Source: Agrococcus pavilionensis RW1 (lineage in GTDB: Bacteria > Actinomycetota > Actinomycetes > Actinomycetales > Microbacteriaceae). From it: a DNA stretch of 64,000 nucleotides. The DNA lies in the NCBI RefSeq assembly GCF_000400485.1, contig NZ_ASHR01000030.1, positions 1 to 64,000 of the forward strand. Direction: 5' to 3'. Position 1 is the stretch's first letter. Each line of letters starts with the position of its first letter. Position numbers and translations under genes: made by a program. This document shows, piece by piece, positions 12,031 through 20,175 of this stretch. The notes beneath the pieces are model-generated. The model was not told the origin of the DNA and did no database searches. It saw only the letters and a program-made list of their open reading frames with translations.

Positions 12031-12094
12031 GCGGGACCCCTTCCGCCACGCGGGACCCGGTGCACCGGCTCCCGTTCGGTGGCAGGGGTCCCGC
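12031..12094. repeat. Palindromic intergenic repeat, copy 1
   Basis: A 64-base imperfect palindrome centred between 12062 and 12063 (central CCGGTGCACCGG), with about 32-base arms showing only a few mismatches. It is built of GGGACC/GGTCCC blocks and has related copies at 41875-41934 and 61063-61124. It lies just after phoH and could also end its transcript. Confidence 0.8.
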
Positions 12095-12185
12095 GCGCGA
12101 GGACTCTGCCCGCCCGCGCGGTCGGCGGATGCGTCGGCGAGCGGATGCGTCGGCGCGCGTGGGCGGGCGGGGCTACCGTGGGCGC

Positions 12186-13235
12186 ATGGTCGGGCCCCGC
12201 TCGGAGACGCCGACGCAGGCGCGGCGGCTCCGCCTGGCCTCGCAGCGGCTGCTCGGGTCGACGCTCGCGCCCGCGGACGTCGTCCGCCGCTTCGTCGCGA
12301 TGCAGGGGCAGGACCTCGCGGGCGTGCTGCGCGCGATCGCGATCCGCTCGGCGCCCGGCACGACGCTCGCCGACGTGCGGGCCGCGTTCGACGCGGGGCT
12401 GCTCGTGCGCTCGTGGGCGATGCGCGGCACGCTCTTCGTCGCGGCGCCCGACGACCTCGCCGCGCTGCACGCCGCGACGGCCGAGCGGATGCGACGGCAG
12501 GAGCGGCGCATGTGCGAGCAGCGCGGCATCGACGAGGCGACGGCCGAGCGCGCCGCCGAGGTGCTCGTCGAGCAGCTCGCGGCCGGCCCCACCCGCCGCC
12601 GCTCGATGCTCGAGGCGTGGGAGGCGGCCGGCATCGGCACGGCGGGCGGCGACGGCTACCACCTGCTCGCGCTCTGCGCCTACGACGGCCTCGTGCGCTT
12701 CGGGCCGTTCGAGGGCGACGAGCAGCTGCTCGTCGGGGGAGCGCCGCCCGAGATCGCCGACCCCGAGGCGGCGCTCGGCGCCGCGCTCGAGCGCTTCGCG
12801 ATCGCCCGCGGACCCGTGCGAGCCGACGACGCCGCGTGGTGGCTCGGCGCCGCGAAGCGCCCCGTGCGCGCCGCGCTCGAGCGGGCGAGCCGGCTCGAGC
12901 GCGCGCGGCTCGGCGAGGAGGAGCTGCTCGTCGAGGCCGGCGCCGAGCCGGGCGGCCGCGTCGGCGTCACGCTCGTGCCCGCGTTCGACGAGTGGCTCCT
13001 CGGGTACGAGGGGCGCTCGCGCGACGTGAGCGAAGCGGTGCTGCGCGCCGCGGTGCCGGGCGGCAACGGCGTCTTCCGGCCGCTCGTGCTCGTCGACGGC
13101 GTCGCGGTCGGCACGTGGCGCATCCCCGTCGCGCGAGGCCGCGCGGCAGAGCCGCTGCTCGAGCTCGTCGAGCCGGTGCCGGATCGCACGCGCGCGGCGA
13201 TCGAGCGGGCGCTGGAGCGCTGGCCGCACCGCTGA
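12186..13235 (+). CDS. Winged-helix DNA-binding protein, AlkZ-like (HTH_42 family)
   Basis: 349-residue member of the winged-helix family that includes the DNA interstrand-crosslink glycosylases AlkZ/YcaQ and AlkX. The N-terminal QGQ (Q40, Q42) matches the QxQ motif that carries catalysis in AlkZ, and the region about residues 140-230 has the winged-helix repeats. Many family members have no proven activity, so a glycosylase role is inferred. The ATG is 6 bases after TACCGT (12174-12179), which decides this start over a longer upstream reading. Convergent with the anti-sigma factor gene. Confidence 0.75.
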   Translation: MVGPRSETPTQARRLRLASQRLLGSTLAPADVVRRFVAMQGQDLAGVLRAIAIRSAPGTTLADVRAAFDAGLLVRSWAMRGTLFVAAPDDLAALHAATAERMRRQERRMCEQRGIDEATAERAAEVLVEQLAAGPTRRRSMLEAWEAAGIGTAGGDGYHLLALCAYDGLVRFGPFEGDEQLLVGGAPPEIADPEAALGAALERFAIARGPVRADDAAWWLGAAKRPVRAALERASRLERARLGEEELLVEAGAEPGGRVGVTLVPAFDEWLLGYEGRSRDVSEAVLRAAVPGGNGVFRPLVLVDGVAVGTWRIPVARGRAAEPLLELVEPVPDRTRAAIERALERWPHR

Positions 13236-13241
13236 CGCGGC

Positions 13242-14000
13242 TCAGCTCTCGAGCGCTCCCCGCCAGAGGCTGTCGCCCGAGTGCGTCGGGTCGCCGTCGA
13301 AGGGCTCGACCGAGACGTCGACGATCGGGAACGCGTCGAGGTCGAGGCCGCCCGGCAGCGCGAGCTGCGTCGTCGAGGCGTCCATGACGCCGAGGCTCAC
13401 CATCTGCTGCGCGTCCGGGTCGAGCAGCCACACGTCGAGGTAGCCCTCGACCTCGGGCAGCTCGTCGACGTCGACGACGAGCAGCCGCTGCCCGTCGCGC
13501 TCGACGACCTCGGCGCGAGCCGCCCCGACGGTCGTCGCGAGCGGGTCGAGCGTCGCCTGGGCGACGTTCGTCGACCGGGGGTCGCTGCCGAGCTGCGTCA
13601 CGACGAGCACGGCGATGCTCGCCGCGACGGCCGCGGAGGCGAGCGATGCCGCGACGAGTGCGCCGACGCCGAACCTGCGCCGCCGACGGCGCGCGACGTC
13701 GATCGAGGTCACGGGAGCGCCGGTCGATGCGGGTGCCTCGAGCGAGGCGGCGGATGCGTCGCTCGCGCTCGTCGGCGCGGCGCCCGTCGCGCTCGGCACG
13801 TCGAGCTCCGCCGCGATGCGGTCCCACACGCCGGCGGGCGGCGCGACGGGCACGACGTCGGCGGCGCGGACGCGCTGCGCCGCGGTGCGGAACGCCGCGA
13901 TCTCGGCGCTGCAGGTCGCGCACTCCGCGGCGTGCTCGCCGCCCTCGACGGCCTCTCCGAGGGCGAGCGCGACGAGCGACTCCTCAGGCAGATGCTGCAT
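13242..14000 (-). CDS. Anti-sigma factor, RskA-like with zinc-binding N-terminus
   Basis: Single-pass membrane anti-sigma factor. The N-terminal 60 residues form a zinc anti-sigma domain with intact HxxxCxxC (H23, C27, C30). A basic stretch precedes one transmembrane helix (about residues 110-134), and the extracytoplasmic C-terminus of about 115 residues resembles the RskA sensor domain. It overlaps the 3' end of the ECF sigma gene by 17 bases, so the two are co-expressed. By family, regulated proteolysis or redox change would release the sigma factor. Confidence 0.88.
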   Translation of the reverse strand: MQHLPEESLVALALGEAVEGGEHAAECATCSAEIAAFRTAAQRVRAADVVPVAPPAGVWDRIAAELDVPSATGAAPTSASDASAASLEAPASTGAPVTSIDVARRRRRRFGVGALVAASLASAAVAASIAVLVVTQLGSDPRSTNVAQATLDPLATTVGAARAEVVERDGQRLLVVDVDELPEVEGYLDVWLLDPDAQQMVSLGVMDASTTQLALPGGLDLDAFPIVDVSVEPFDGDPTHSGDSLWRGALES

Positions 14001-14553
14001 GCGACTCCTCCCATCGGTCTCGCAGTCGTCGCAGTCCTCGCGACAAGTGGCTCTTCACGGTGCCGGCCGGCATGGCGAGGCGCTCGGCGATCCAAGCGGT
14101 GGAGCGGTCCTCGACGACGGCGAGCCGCACGATCGTGCGGGCGGGCTCACCGAGCCGCTCGAGCTCCTCCTGCACCGTCAGGGCGTTCTCGACCGCGTCC
14201 GACACCGGATCCCCCTCACCGGCCTCGAGCGCGCCGTGCAGCGTCTCCGGATCGACGGCGAGCTCGCTCGCCGAGCGGGAGCGCCAGTGGTCGGCGATCC
14301 TGCGGCGCGCGATCGCGACGATCCACGCCCCGAGGGGTCCCGCATCCGGGTCGTACGACTCGCGCGAGCGCCACACCGAGACGAAGGTCTGCTGCACGAC
14401 GTCCTCGGCGTCGTGCGGCGCCATCGCGCGGCACGCGATCGCGAAGACCATGCCGCCCCAGCGCTCGTACGCCTGGCGCAGCGCTTCGGGGGAGGGATCG
14501 TGGGCGAAGGCTCGCGAGAGGCGCTCGGCCTCCACCGTCTCCTCGCTCGACAC
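13984..14553 (-). CDS. ECF RNA polymerase sigma factor (SigK-like)
   Basis: 189-residue ECF sigma factor with region 2 (about residues 24-92, including DAEDVVQQTFVSVWR) and region 4 helix-turn-helix (about 135-182, TAWIAERLAMPAGTVKSHL). It is followed in an overlapping operon by its RskA-like anti-sigma factor. SigK/SigL-like sigma factors in actinobacteria control secreted or surface proteins, which fits the DUF4397 and sortase genes immediately upstream. The GTG start is 6 bases after TACGTT (14560-14565), indicating a leaderless message. Confidence 0.9.
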   Translation of the reverse strand: MSSEETVEAERLSRAFAHDPSPEALRQAYERWGGMVFAIACRAMAPHDAEDVVQQTFVSVWRSRESYDPDAGPLGAWIVAIARRRIADHWRSRSASELAVDPETLHGALEAGEGDPVSDAVENALTVQEELERLGEPARTIVRLAVVEDRSTAWIAERLAMPAGTVKSHLSRGLRRLRDRWEESHAASA

Positions 14554-14582
14554 CGCCAGAACGTATCACCCCTCCGGCTCGG

Positions 14583-15335
14583 TCACGGCGCATCGGGCAC
14601 TGCCGTGACGACGATGTTGTCCTCGTAGGCCCCGGCCGCGGCATCCCACTCGCCGCCACACGTGATGAGCCGCACGAGCGGGTCGCCGTCGCGCGCGAAG
14701 ATCGCGTCGAGCGGCAGGTCGTCCTTCGAGAACCGCTCGACGGCGACGATGCGGAACCGCAGGTCGGCGCCCGAGGTGGTCGCGACCTCGACGCTCTCGC
14801 CCGCGCGGGCGCTGAGCAGCTCTGCCATCGGCGCTCGGCCGCGGTCGCTGTCGACGTGGGCCGAGAGCACGGCCGAGCCGCGGTCGGCGCCCGGCGCGGG
14901 GCCGAAGCGGTACCAGCCGACCTCGCGCACGAGCTCCGGCACGTCCATCTGGCCGTCTTCGCGCACCCCGACCGGGATGACCTCGAGGTCGATGCCGACG
15001 GAGGGCACCTGCACGCGCGTCGGAGCGTCGACCGCGGTCGTCGCGGCGCCGATCGACGCGTCGCGGGTGCCGACCGCGCTCGGCACGGGCGCGGCCGTCG
15101 CGGCCGCGTCGGGCAGGGCGGATGCGCTCGGCGCGCTCGTGGGGGTCGGCTCGGCCATCGGCGTCATCGACGCCGTCGGCGAGTCCGGCTCGAGCGAGTC
15201 GGGCAGCAGGAGCCACACGCCGATCGCGGTGGCCGCGGCTGCCGCGATCGCGGCGAGCACGGCTGCCGGCCGCCACGCGCGCCGAGCGGGCTCCCGCCGC
15301 GCGGTGCGCGGAGGGAGCCCGTCGGTGGTGCGCAT
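14583..15335 (-). CDS. Class F sortase
   Basis: Membrane-anchored transpeptidase expected to attach proteins to the cell wall. One N-terminal membrane helix (about residues 25-45), a Ser/Thr/Pro-rich linker, then the sortase barrel from about residue 108. The catalytic His is in LSAHVDS (H160) and the Cys in LITCGGEW (C226). Notably no Arg occurs between C226 and the C-terminus, where other sortases have their third catalytic residue. It starts 1 base after the DUF4397 gene stop, so the pair is an operon. Confidence 0.85.
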   Translation of the reverse strand: MRTTDGLPPRTARREPARRAWRPAAVLAAIAAAAATAIGVWLLLPDSLEPDSPTASMTPMAEPTPTSAPSASALPDAAATAAPVPSAVGTRDASIGAATTAVDAPTRVQVPSVGIDLEVIPVGVREDGQMDVPELVREVGWYRFGPAPGADRGSAVLSAHVDSDRGRAPMAELLSARAGESVEVATTSGADLRFRIVAVERFSKDDLPLDAIFARDGDPLVRLITCGGEWDAAAGAYEDNIVVTAVPDAP

Positions 15336-15336
15336 G

Positions 15337-16146
15337 TCAGCCGCGCTGCTTCGCGAGCTGCTGCTGCCGCACCGCGATGGTGGTGAGCCCGAGCGCGCCG
15401 GCGAGGGCGAGCAGGAGCGCGAGGGCCGACGGCGACGCCGCGCCGCCGTTGCCCGAGGGGACGCCGCTCGGGGCGCTGTGCGCCTCGACGGTCTGCACCG
15501 CGAGCGCGAGGTTGCCGTCAGCGGCCGAGCCCCACGCGGTCACGATCGTGTGGACGCCCTCGGCGAGCTCGAGCTCGGCCGGGCCGATCGCGACGTCGGT
15601 CGTGCCCGCGAGCACGACATCCGCCGACACCGTGCCGGCCGTCGTGACGAGCGAGGCCTCGTTCGGGTTCGTGAGTCCGGGGGCGACGACCGTCTCGTTC
15701 GCGCGGATGTCGACCGCGGGAGCCGCGGCGAGGTGGCGGACGGTGAGGCGGGCCTCGCCGGCGGCGACGGGCTCGGTGCTGTTCGCGAAGGCCGCGAGCG
15801 CGGGCTCGCCGGCCTCGGTCAGGTGCGCGTAGAGCGTCAGGTTGGCGTTCGCGGGCACCTCGACGCCCATCGCCTCGATCGCGGGCTCGGCCGTGTCGGG
15901 CGTGCCGCCGTCGGCGAAGACCTGGATGTCGTAGCTGCCGGCGGGCAGCATCATCGGGTCGGTGAGCGTGCCCGGCGCGAAGTCGCTGATGGCCTCGTCG
16001 CCGTTGATGAAGACGTCGACCGTGAGGCCGGGCACGCCGTGCAGGACAGACACGGTCGAGTCGCCCTCGGCGGCGAACGCGGGGGCGCCGCCGAGCGTGG
16101 CGAGAGCGAGAGCGGCGCCGGCGCCGATCGCGAGCTTGCGCTTCAT
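15337..16146 (-). CDS. DUF4397 domain surface protein
   Basis: Exported protein of 269 residues: signal peptide ending near GGAPAFAAEG, two DUF4397 repeats (beginning STVSVLHGVPG and EARLTVRHLAAAP), then a Gly/Ser linker, one C-terminal membrane helix and a short positively charged tail (ending QLAKQRG). This is the layout of a sortase substrate, yet no LPxTG-like pentapeptide is visible before the helix. DUF4397 proteins are commonly linked to class F sortases and SigK-type sigma factors in actinobacteria. A strong AAGGAG ribosome binding site precedes the ATG. Confidence 0.85.
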   Translation of the reverse strand: MKRKLAIGAGAALALATLGGAPAFAAEGDSTVSVLHGVPGLTVDVFINGDEAISDFAPGTLTDPMMLPAGSYDIQVFADGGTPDTAEPAIEAMGVEVPANANLTLYAHLTEAGEPALAAFANSTEPVAAGEARLTVRHLAAAPAVDIRANETVVAPGLTNPNEASLVTTAGTVSADVVLAGTTDVAIGPAELELAEGVHTIVTAWGSAADGNLALAVQTVEAHSAPSGVPSGNGGAASPSALALLLALAGALGLTTIAVRQQQLAKQRG

Positions 16147-16231
16147 GGTGTTCTCCTTGATGTCTGGTCGGGCACTCGGTGCGCCCTCTCTGCCCCCATA
16201 TCGGCGGAGGGCCCCGGATCGGTTGCAGGTA

Positions 16232-16245
16232 GTTCGAAATCGAAC
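16232..16245. promoter_or_regulatory. Dyad upstream of the DUF4397-sortase operon
   Basis: GTTCGA-AA-TCGAAC lies 86 bases upstream of the DUF4397 start, in the only AT-richer patch of this divergent intergenic region. It is a plausible operator or part of an alternative-sigma promoter for the surface-protein operon. Confidence 0.35.
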
Positions 16246-16323
16246 ATCCCGGGCGTGTCGCGCCGCCGTGGTGGTTGTGGAGAGCGGCCGCGCGCTGCGC
16301 TCCGCCGCGGCTACCGTGACCGC

Positions 16324-16887
16324 GTGACGACCGCAGCGACCGCACCGACGCCGACCCTGGCGCCGCCGCTGCGGCTGCGGCCGGTCGATGCGCTCGGTGT
16401 GCCCCTCGCGCTCGCGACCGCGTGGTCGCTCATCGACGCGGGCCTCGACGCCGCCGCGGTCGTGCCGCTCTTCGCGGCCGCGCTCGCGGCGCCGCTCCTG
16501 TGGCGCGTCGACGTCGCCGAGCACCGGCTGCCCAACGCGGTCACGCTCCCGCTCCTGCTCGTCGGCGCGGTCGGCGCCGCCGCGCGCCTCGCGACCGGCG
16601 ACCTCGCGCCGGTCGCGGCGCTCGCGAGCGCGGGCGTGCTGCTCGTGATGGCGGTCGCGGGCGGGATGGGGATGGGCGACGTCAAGCTCGGCGCGGCGCT
16701 CGCGCTCGCGACCTCGACCCTCGGCTGGATCGCGCCCCTCGCCGGACTCGCCGCCGCCGTCGTGGTGGGCGGGCTCGCGGGCCTCGTCGCGCTCGCGGCG
16801 GGGCGCCGCTCGCTCGCCTTCGGGCCCTCGCTGCTCGCGGGGCACGCGCTCGTGGGCGCGCTCGCCGTCGCGTCGTCGGCAGTGTGA
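16324..16887 (+). CDS. A24 family prepilin peptidase
   Basis: Integral membrane aspartic peptidase that removes leader peptides from type IV or Tad pilins. The 187-residue protein is the short form without an N-terminal methylase domain. The two catalytic aspartates are visible as D63 in WRVDVAEHRLPN and D119 in GMGMGDVKLG, the canonical GxGD. At least six hydrophobic segments. The GTG is 6 bases after TACCGT (16312-16317). No pilin or Tad gene is nearby, so its substrates are encoded elsewhere. Confidence 0.85.
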   Translation: MTTAATAPTPTLAPPLRLRPVDALGVPLALATAWSLIDAGLDAAAVVPLFAAALAAPLLWRVDVAEHRLPNAVTLPLLLVGAVGAAARLATGDLAPVAALASAGVLLVMAVAGGMGMGDVKLGAALALATSTLGWIAPLAGLAAAVVVGGLAGLVALAAGRRSLAFGPSLLAGHALVGALAVASSAV

Positions 16888-16918
16888 CGATCCGTGACGG
16901 CGCCGCTGGCGGCCGGTG

Positions 16919-16944
16919 CTGTCTGATTCCTACCATGGAGACAG
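16919..16944 (+). promoter_or_regulatory. Promoter and inverted repeat upstream of metQ
   Basis: A -10-like TACCAT (16931-16936) is enclosed in a perfect 6-base inverted repeat CTGTCT-N14-AGACAG. Its position over the -10 suits a repressor of the methionine import operon. There is not enough room for a SAM riboswitch before the start codon. Confidence 0.4.
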
Positions 16945-16969
16945 TCCCACCCCACGAAGGAGTCCGCCC

Positions 16970-17878
16970 ATGTCCACCCGACGCATCCGCCCGCTCGCCA
17001 TCGCCGGTTCGCTCGGCCTCGCCGCCGCCCTCGTCGGCTGCAGCGCGAGCGCCGGAGCCGGCGACGCCTCCGCAGCCCTCGGCTCGGCCGACAACCCCGT
17101 GCAGCTCGGCGTGGTCGGCGCCGCCGAGCCGTACTGGGCCGCCTACGAGGAGGCCGTCGAGGCCGAGGGCATCGAGCTCGAGATCGTCGACTTCACCGAC
17201 TACAACCAGCCGAACCCCGCCGTGAGCGAGGGCGAGCTCGACATCAACCAGTTCCAGCACATCATCTACCTCGCGAACTACAACGTGCAGGCGGGCGACG
17301 ACCTGCAGCCGATCGGCTCGACCGCGATCTACCCGATCGGGCTCTACTCCGACAAGCACCAGTCGCCCGACGAGATCCCCGACGGCGCCGAGGTCATCGT
17401 GCCGAACGACGACACGAACCAGGCGCGTGGCCTGCTCGTGCTGCAGTCGGCCGGCCTCATCGCGCTCGAGGGCGGCGGCAGCCCCTACTCGACCGTCGAG
17501 GACGTCATCGAGGGGGAGTCGCGCGTCACCGTGCGCGCCGTCGACGCCGCGCTCACCGCGACGTCGCTGCCCGATGTCGCCGCGGCGATCATCAACAACG
17601 ACTTCATCACCGACGCGGGCCTGAGCCCCGAGGACGCGATCGCGCAGGACGACCCGAACGACCCGGCCGCGGCGCCCTACATCAACATCTTCGCGACGAC
17701 CGCCGAGAACGCCGACGACGAGGTGCTGAACCGCCTGGTCGAGATCTACCAGACGAACGAGGAGGTCCAGGCGGGTGCGCTCGAGGCCTCGGGCGGCTCC
17801 GGCATCTTCACCGTCACGCCGAAGGCCGACCTGCAGGCGGCGCTCGAGGCCGTGCAGGCGGAGCTCGAGGCGAACTGA
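16970..17878 (+). CDS. metQ: MetQ-type substrate-binding lipoprotein
   Basis: Extracellular methionine-binding lipoprotein of the MetNIQ ABC importer. The signal peptide ends in LVGC (lipidated Cys24), followed by a NlpA-family body of 302 residues in total. Typical family stretches include DFTDYNQPNPAVSEGELD and NQFQH. A GAAGGAG ribosome binding site precedes the chosen ATG; an upstream in-frame start at 16916 would add residues before the signal peptide and is rejected. It leads the operon metQ-metN-metI. Confidence 0.92.
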   Translation: MSTRRIRPLAIAGSLGLAAALVGCSASAGAGDASAALGSADNPVQLGVVGAAEPYWAAYEEAVEAEGIELEIVDFTDYNQPNPAVSEGELDINQFQHIIYLANYNVQAGDDLQPIGSTAIYPIGLYSDKHQSPDEIPDGAEVIVPNDDTNQARGLLVLQSAGLIALEGGGSPYSTVEDVIEGESRVTVRAVDAALTATSLPDVAAAIINNDFITDAGLSPEDAIAQDDPNDPAAAPYINIFATTAENADDEVLNRLVEIYQTNEEVQAGALEASGGSGIFTVTPKADLQAALEAVQAELEAN

Positions 17879-17951
17879 CCGATCCGGACGGGCGGGGGAT
17901 GCGTCCCCCGCCCGTCCGCGCGGTCCGGCAGGCAGAGCGAGAGGAGGCGGC

Positions 17952-18983
17952 ATGGCGCAGCACATCGTGCTCGACCGGGTGTCGAAGCGGTTCCCGCCCG
18001 CGAAGCGGGGCGGCGAGGAGATCGTCGCGGTCGACGACGTGTCGCTCTCGATCGACCGGGGCGAGGTCTTCGGCATCATCGGCTACTCGGGCGCCGGCAA
18101 GTCGACGCTCGTGCGGCTCATCAACCAGCTCGAGCCCGTCTCGAGCGGCCGGATCACGATCGGCGACGTGCCGATCACCGAGCTGCGGGGGCGGCGCCTC
18201 CGCGAGCAGCAGACCGGCATCGGCATGATCTTCCAGCGCTTCAACCTGCTCACGTCCCGCACGGTCGCGGGCAACGTCGCCTACCCGCTCGAGGTCGTCG
18301 GCGTCGAGCGGGCGGAGCGGAAGCGCCGCGTCGCGGAGCTGCTCGAGTTCGTGGGCCTCGCCGGCCGCGCCGACGCCTACCCCGAGCAGCTCTCGGGCGG
18401 GCAGCAGCAGCGCGTCGGCATCGCCCGCGCACTCGCGACCAACCCGCAGGTGCTGCTCGCCGACGAGGCCACGAGCGCGCTCGACCCCGAGACGACCGTG
18501 GAGGTGCTCGACCTGCTCGCGCGCGTCAACCGCGAGCTCGGCGTGACGATCGTCGTCATCACGCACGAGATGGAGGTCATCACCCGGATCGCCGATCGCG
18601 TCGCCGTCATGGAGGCGGGCAGGGTCGTCGAGGTCGGCACGACCTACGACGTCTTCACCCGTCCCTCGACGCCCGTCGCGAAGCGCTTCGTGCAGACCGT
18701 CGTGCGGGCGCTCCCGCAGGGCGACGAGCTCGAGCAGCTGCGCGCGAAGCACGAGGGCCGCCTCTTCACGATCTCGTTCACCGACGAGGGCGCCTCCGAG
18801 GCGCGCGTCTTCTCGGCGCTCGCGAAGGCGGGGATCGACTTCAACCTCGTGCACGGCGGCGTCGACGACATCCAGGGCCGGGTCTACGGGCTGCTGACGA
18901 TCGCCGTGCGCGGCGACGCCGACGCCATCGCGTGGGCGCTGCAGCGGGTGGGCGCCGGCGTGCGGGTGGAGGAGCAGCGATGA
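17952..18983 (+). CDS. metN: Methionine ABC transporter ATP-binding protein
   Basis: ATPase of the methionine importer. The nucleotide-binding domain has Walker A GYSGAGKST, the signature LSGGQQQRVGIARAL, and Walker B LLADEATSALDP. The C-terminal 90 residues form a NIL (ACT-like) regulatory domain, which in E. coli MetN binds methionine and inhibits transport, so feedback inhibition is likely here too. 343 residues, preceded by GAGAGGAGG. The stop overlaps the metI start as ATGA. Confidence 0.94.
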   Translation: MAQHIVLDRVSKRFPPAKRGGEEIVAVDDVSLSIDRGEVFGIIGYSGAGKSTLVRLINQLEPVSSGRITIGDVPITELRGRRLREQQTGIGMIFQRFNLLTSRTVAGNVAYPLEVVGVERAERKRRVAELLEFVGLAGRADAYPEQLSGGQQQRVGIARALATNPQVLLADEATSALDPETTVEVLDLLARVNRELGVTIVVITHEMEVITRIADRVAVMEAGRVVEVGTTYDVFTRPSTPVAKRFVQTVVRALPQGDELEQLRAKHEGRLFTISFTDEGASEARVFSALAKAGIDFNLVHGGVDDIQGRVYGLLTIAVRGDADAIAWALQRVGAGVRVEEQR

Positions 18984-19639
18984 GCGAGCTCGCGGGCATC
19001 CTCCCGACCCTGCTCGAGCAGACCGCGATCATGCTGTGGATCGTGGCGGTCTCGCTCGTCTTCGGCGGCTTCGGCGGCCTCGTCATCGGCACGGGCCTCT
19101 ACGTCACCCGCCGCGGCGGCATCCTGCAGCAGCCCGTGATCTGGTGGGTGCTGGGCGTGCTCGTCAACACCTTCCGACCCATCCCGTTCATCATCTTCCT
19201 CGCGGCGATGCAGCCGATCGGACGGCTCGTCGTCGGCAAGGGCATCGGCACCGAGTACGCGATCTTCGCGATCGCGCTCGCGGCGACCTTCGGCATCGCC
19301 CGCATCGTCGAGCAGAACCTCGTCTCGATCCCGACGGGCGTCATCGAGGCGGCGCGCTCGACCGGTGCGAGCCCGTGGCGCATCATCCGCACCGTCATCC
19401 TCCCGGAGGCGCTCGGGCCGCTCGTGCTCGGCTACACCTTCGCGGTCATCGCGATCGTCGACATGTCGGCCGTCGCGGGCCTCGTCGGCGGGGACGGGCT
19501 CGGCAACTGGGCGATCACCTACGGCTACCGCCAGTTCGACCCGCTCGTGACGTGGTCGGCGCTGCTCGTGATCGTCGTCGTGGTGCAGCTCATCCAGGCG
19601 CTCGGCAACTGGCTCGCGCGCCGCATCATGCGGCGCTGA
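18980..19639 (+). CDS. metI: Methionine ABC transporter permease
   Basis: Permease subunit of MetNIQ with about five membrane segments over 219 residues. The EAA loop that docks onto the ATPase is visible as IEAARSTGASPWRIIRTV. The start is taken at the ATG overlapping the metN stop because this gives the usual family length; upstream in-frame starts lie inside metN. Convergent with the TPR gene 35 bases downstream. Confidence 0.94.
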   Translation: MSELAGILPTLLEQTAIMLWIVAVSLVFGGFGGLVIGTGLYVTRRGGILQQPVIWWVLGVLVNTFRPIPFIIFLAAMQPIGRLVVGKGIGTEYAIFAIALAATFGIARIVEQNLVSIPTGVIEAARSTGASPWRIIRTVILPEALGPLVLGYTFAVIAIVDMSAVAGLVGGDGLGNWAITYGYRQFDPLVTWSALLVIVVVVQLIQALGNWLARRIMRR

Positions 19640-19674
19640 GAGCAGCCCTGCCTCAGCAGCGGGCGGCGCGCGCG

Positions 19675-20175
19675 TCAGACGGGCGGATGCGTGAGGTCGG
19701 CTGCGTAGGCGAGCACCGACCGGCGGTAGATCGGCAGCGTCGGCGCGAGCGCTTCGAGCGCGACCCGGAGCGCCTCGTCGTGCCGGCCGGCGCCGTGGAG
19801 CGCGAGCGCGAGGAACGCGTCGCGCGCCGCTCCCGTCGAGGGATGCTCGGGCGCCGCCTCGAGCATCGCGATCGCCTCGTCGACGTGCCCGAGGTTGCGG
19901 AGCGTCGACGCGTGCTGGATCACGAGCTGCGCGGCCCGCGCGGGATCGGCCTCCGCGAGGCCGGCATCGGTCGCCGCGCGGTACAGCACGTCGGCGTCCG
20001 CCTCGAGGCCCGCCGCGTCGTGCGCGCCCGCGAGCTCGAAGAGCCCGATCGCCACGACCGGCGCGCGCTCGGCCAGCGCCGACATCGGTGCGATGCGCGC
20101 CTCGTCGTCGAGCGACTCGTCGTCCCACAGCGCCGCGACCTCGTCCTCCCAGGTCGCGGCCGACGCATCCGTCAT
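19675..20175 (-). CDS. TPR-type protein
   Basis: 166-residue soluble, acidic, Ala-rich helical protein with degenerate tetratricopeptide repeats (about residues 50-130, with repeated A..L......G...EA patterns). Similar small TPR proteins are found in actinobacteria without assigned function. Its ATG overlaps the stop of the prolyl oligopeptidase gene (ATGA), so it is translationally coupled to it. A longer in-frame reading upstream is only the shadow of the peptidase gene. Role unknown; partner binding is the likely mode. Confidence 0.75.
   Translation of the reverse strand: MTDASAATWEDEVAALWDDESLDDEARIAPMSALAERAPVVAIGLFELAGAHDAAGLEADADVLYRAATDAGLAEADPARAAQLVIQHASTLRNLGHVDEAIAMLEAAPEHPSTGAARDAFLALALHGAGRHDEALRVALEALAPTLPIYRRSVLAYAADLTHPPV

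Noticed and set aside
15337-16845. Longer DUF4397 protein starting near 16845
   Set aside because: The upstream extension is antisense to the prepilin peptidase gene; the ATG at 16146 has a strong ribosome binding site and starts a clean signal peptide.
16888-16969. SAM riboswitch upstream of metQ
   Set aside because: Only about 30 bases lie between the predicted transcription start and the start codon, too short for any known SAM riboswitch, and no such fold is visible.
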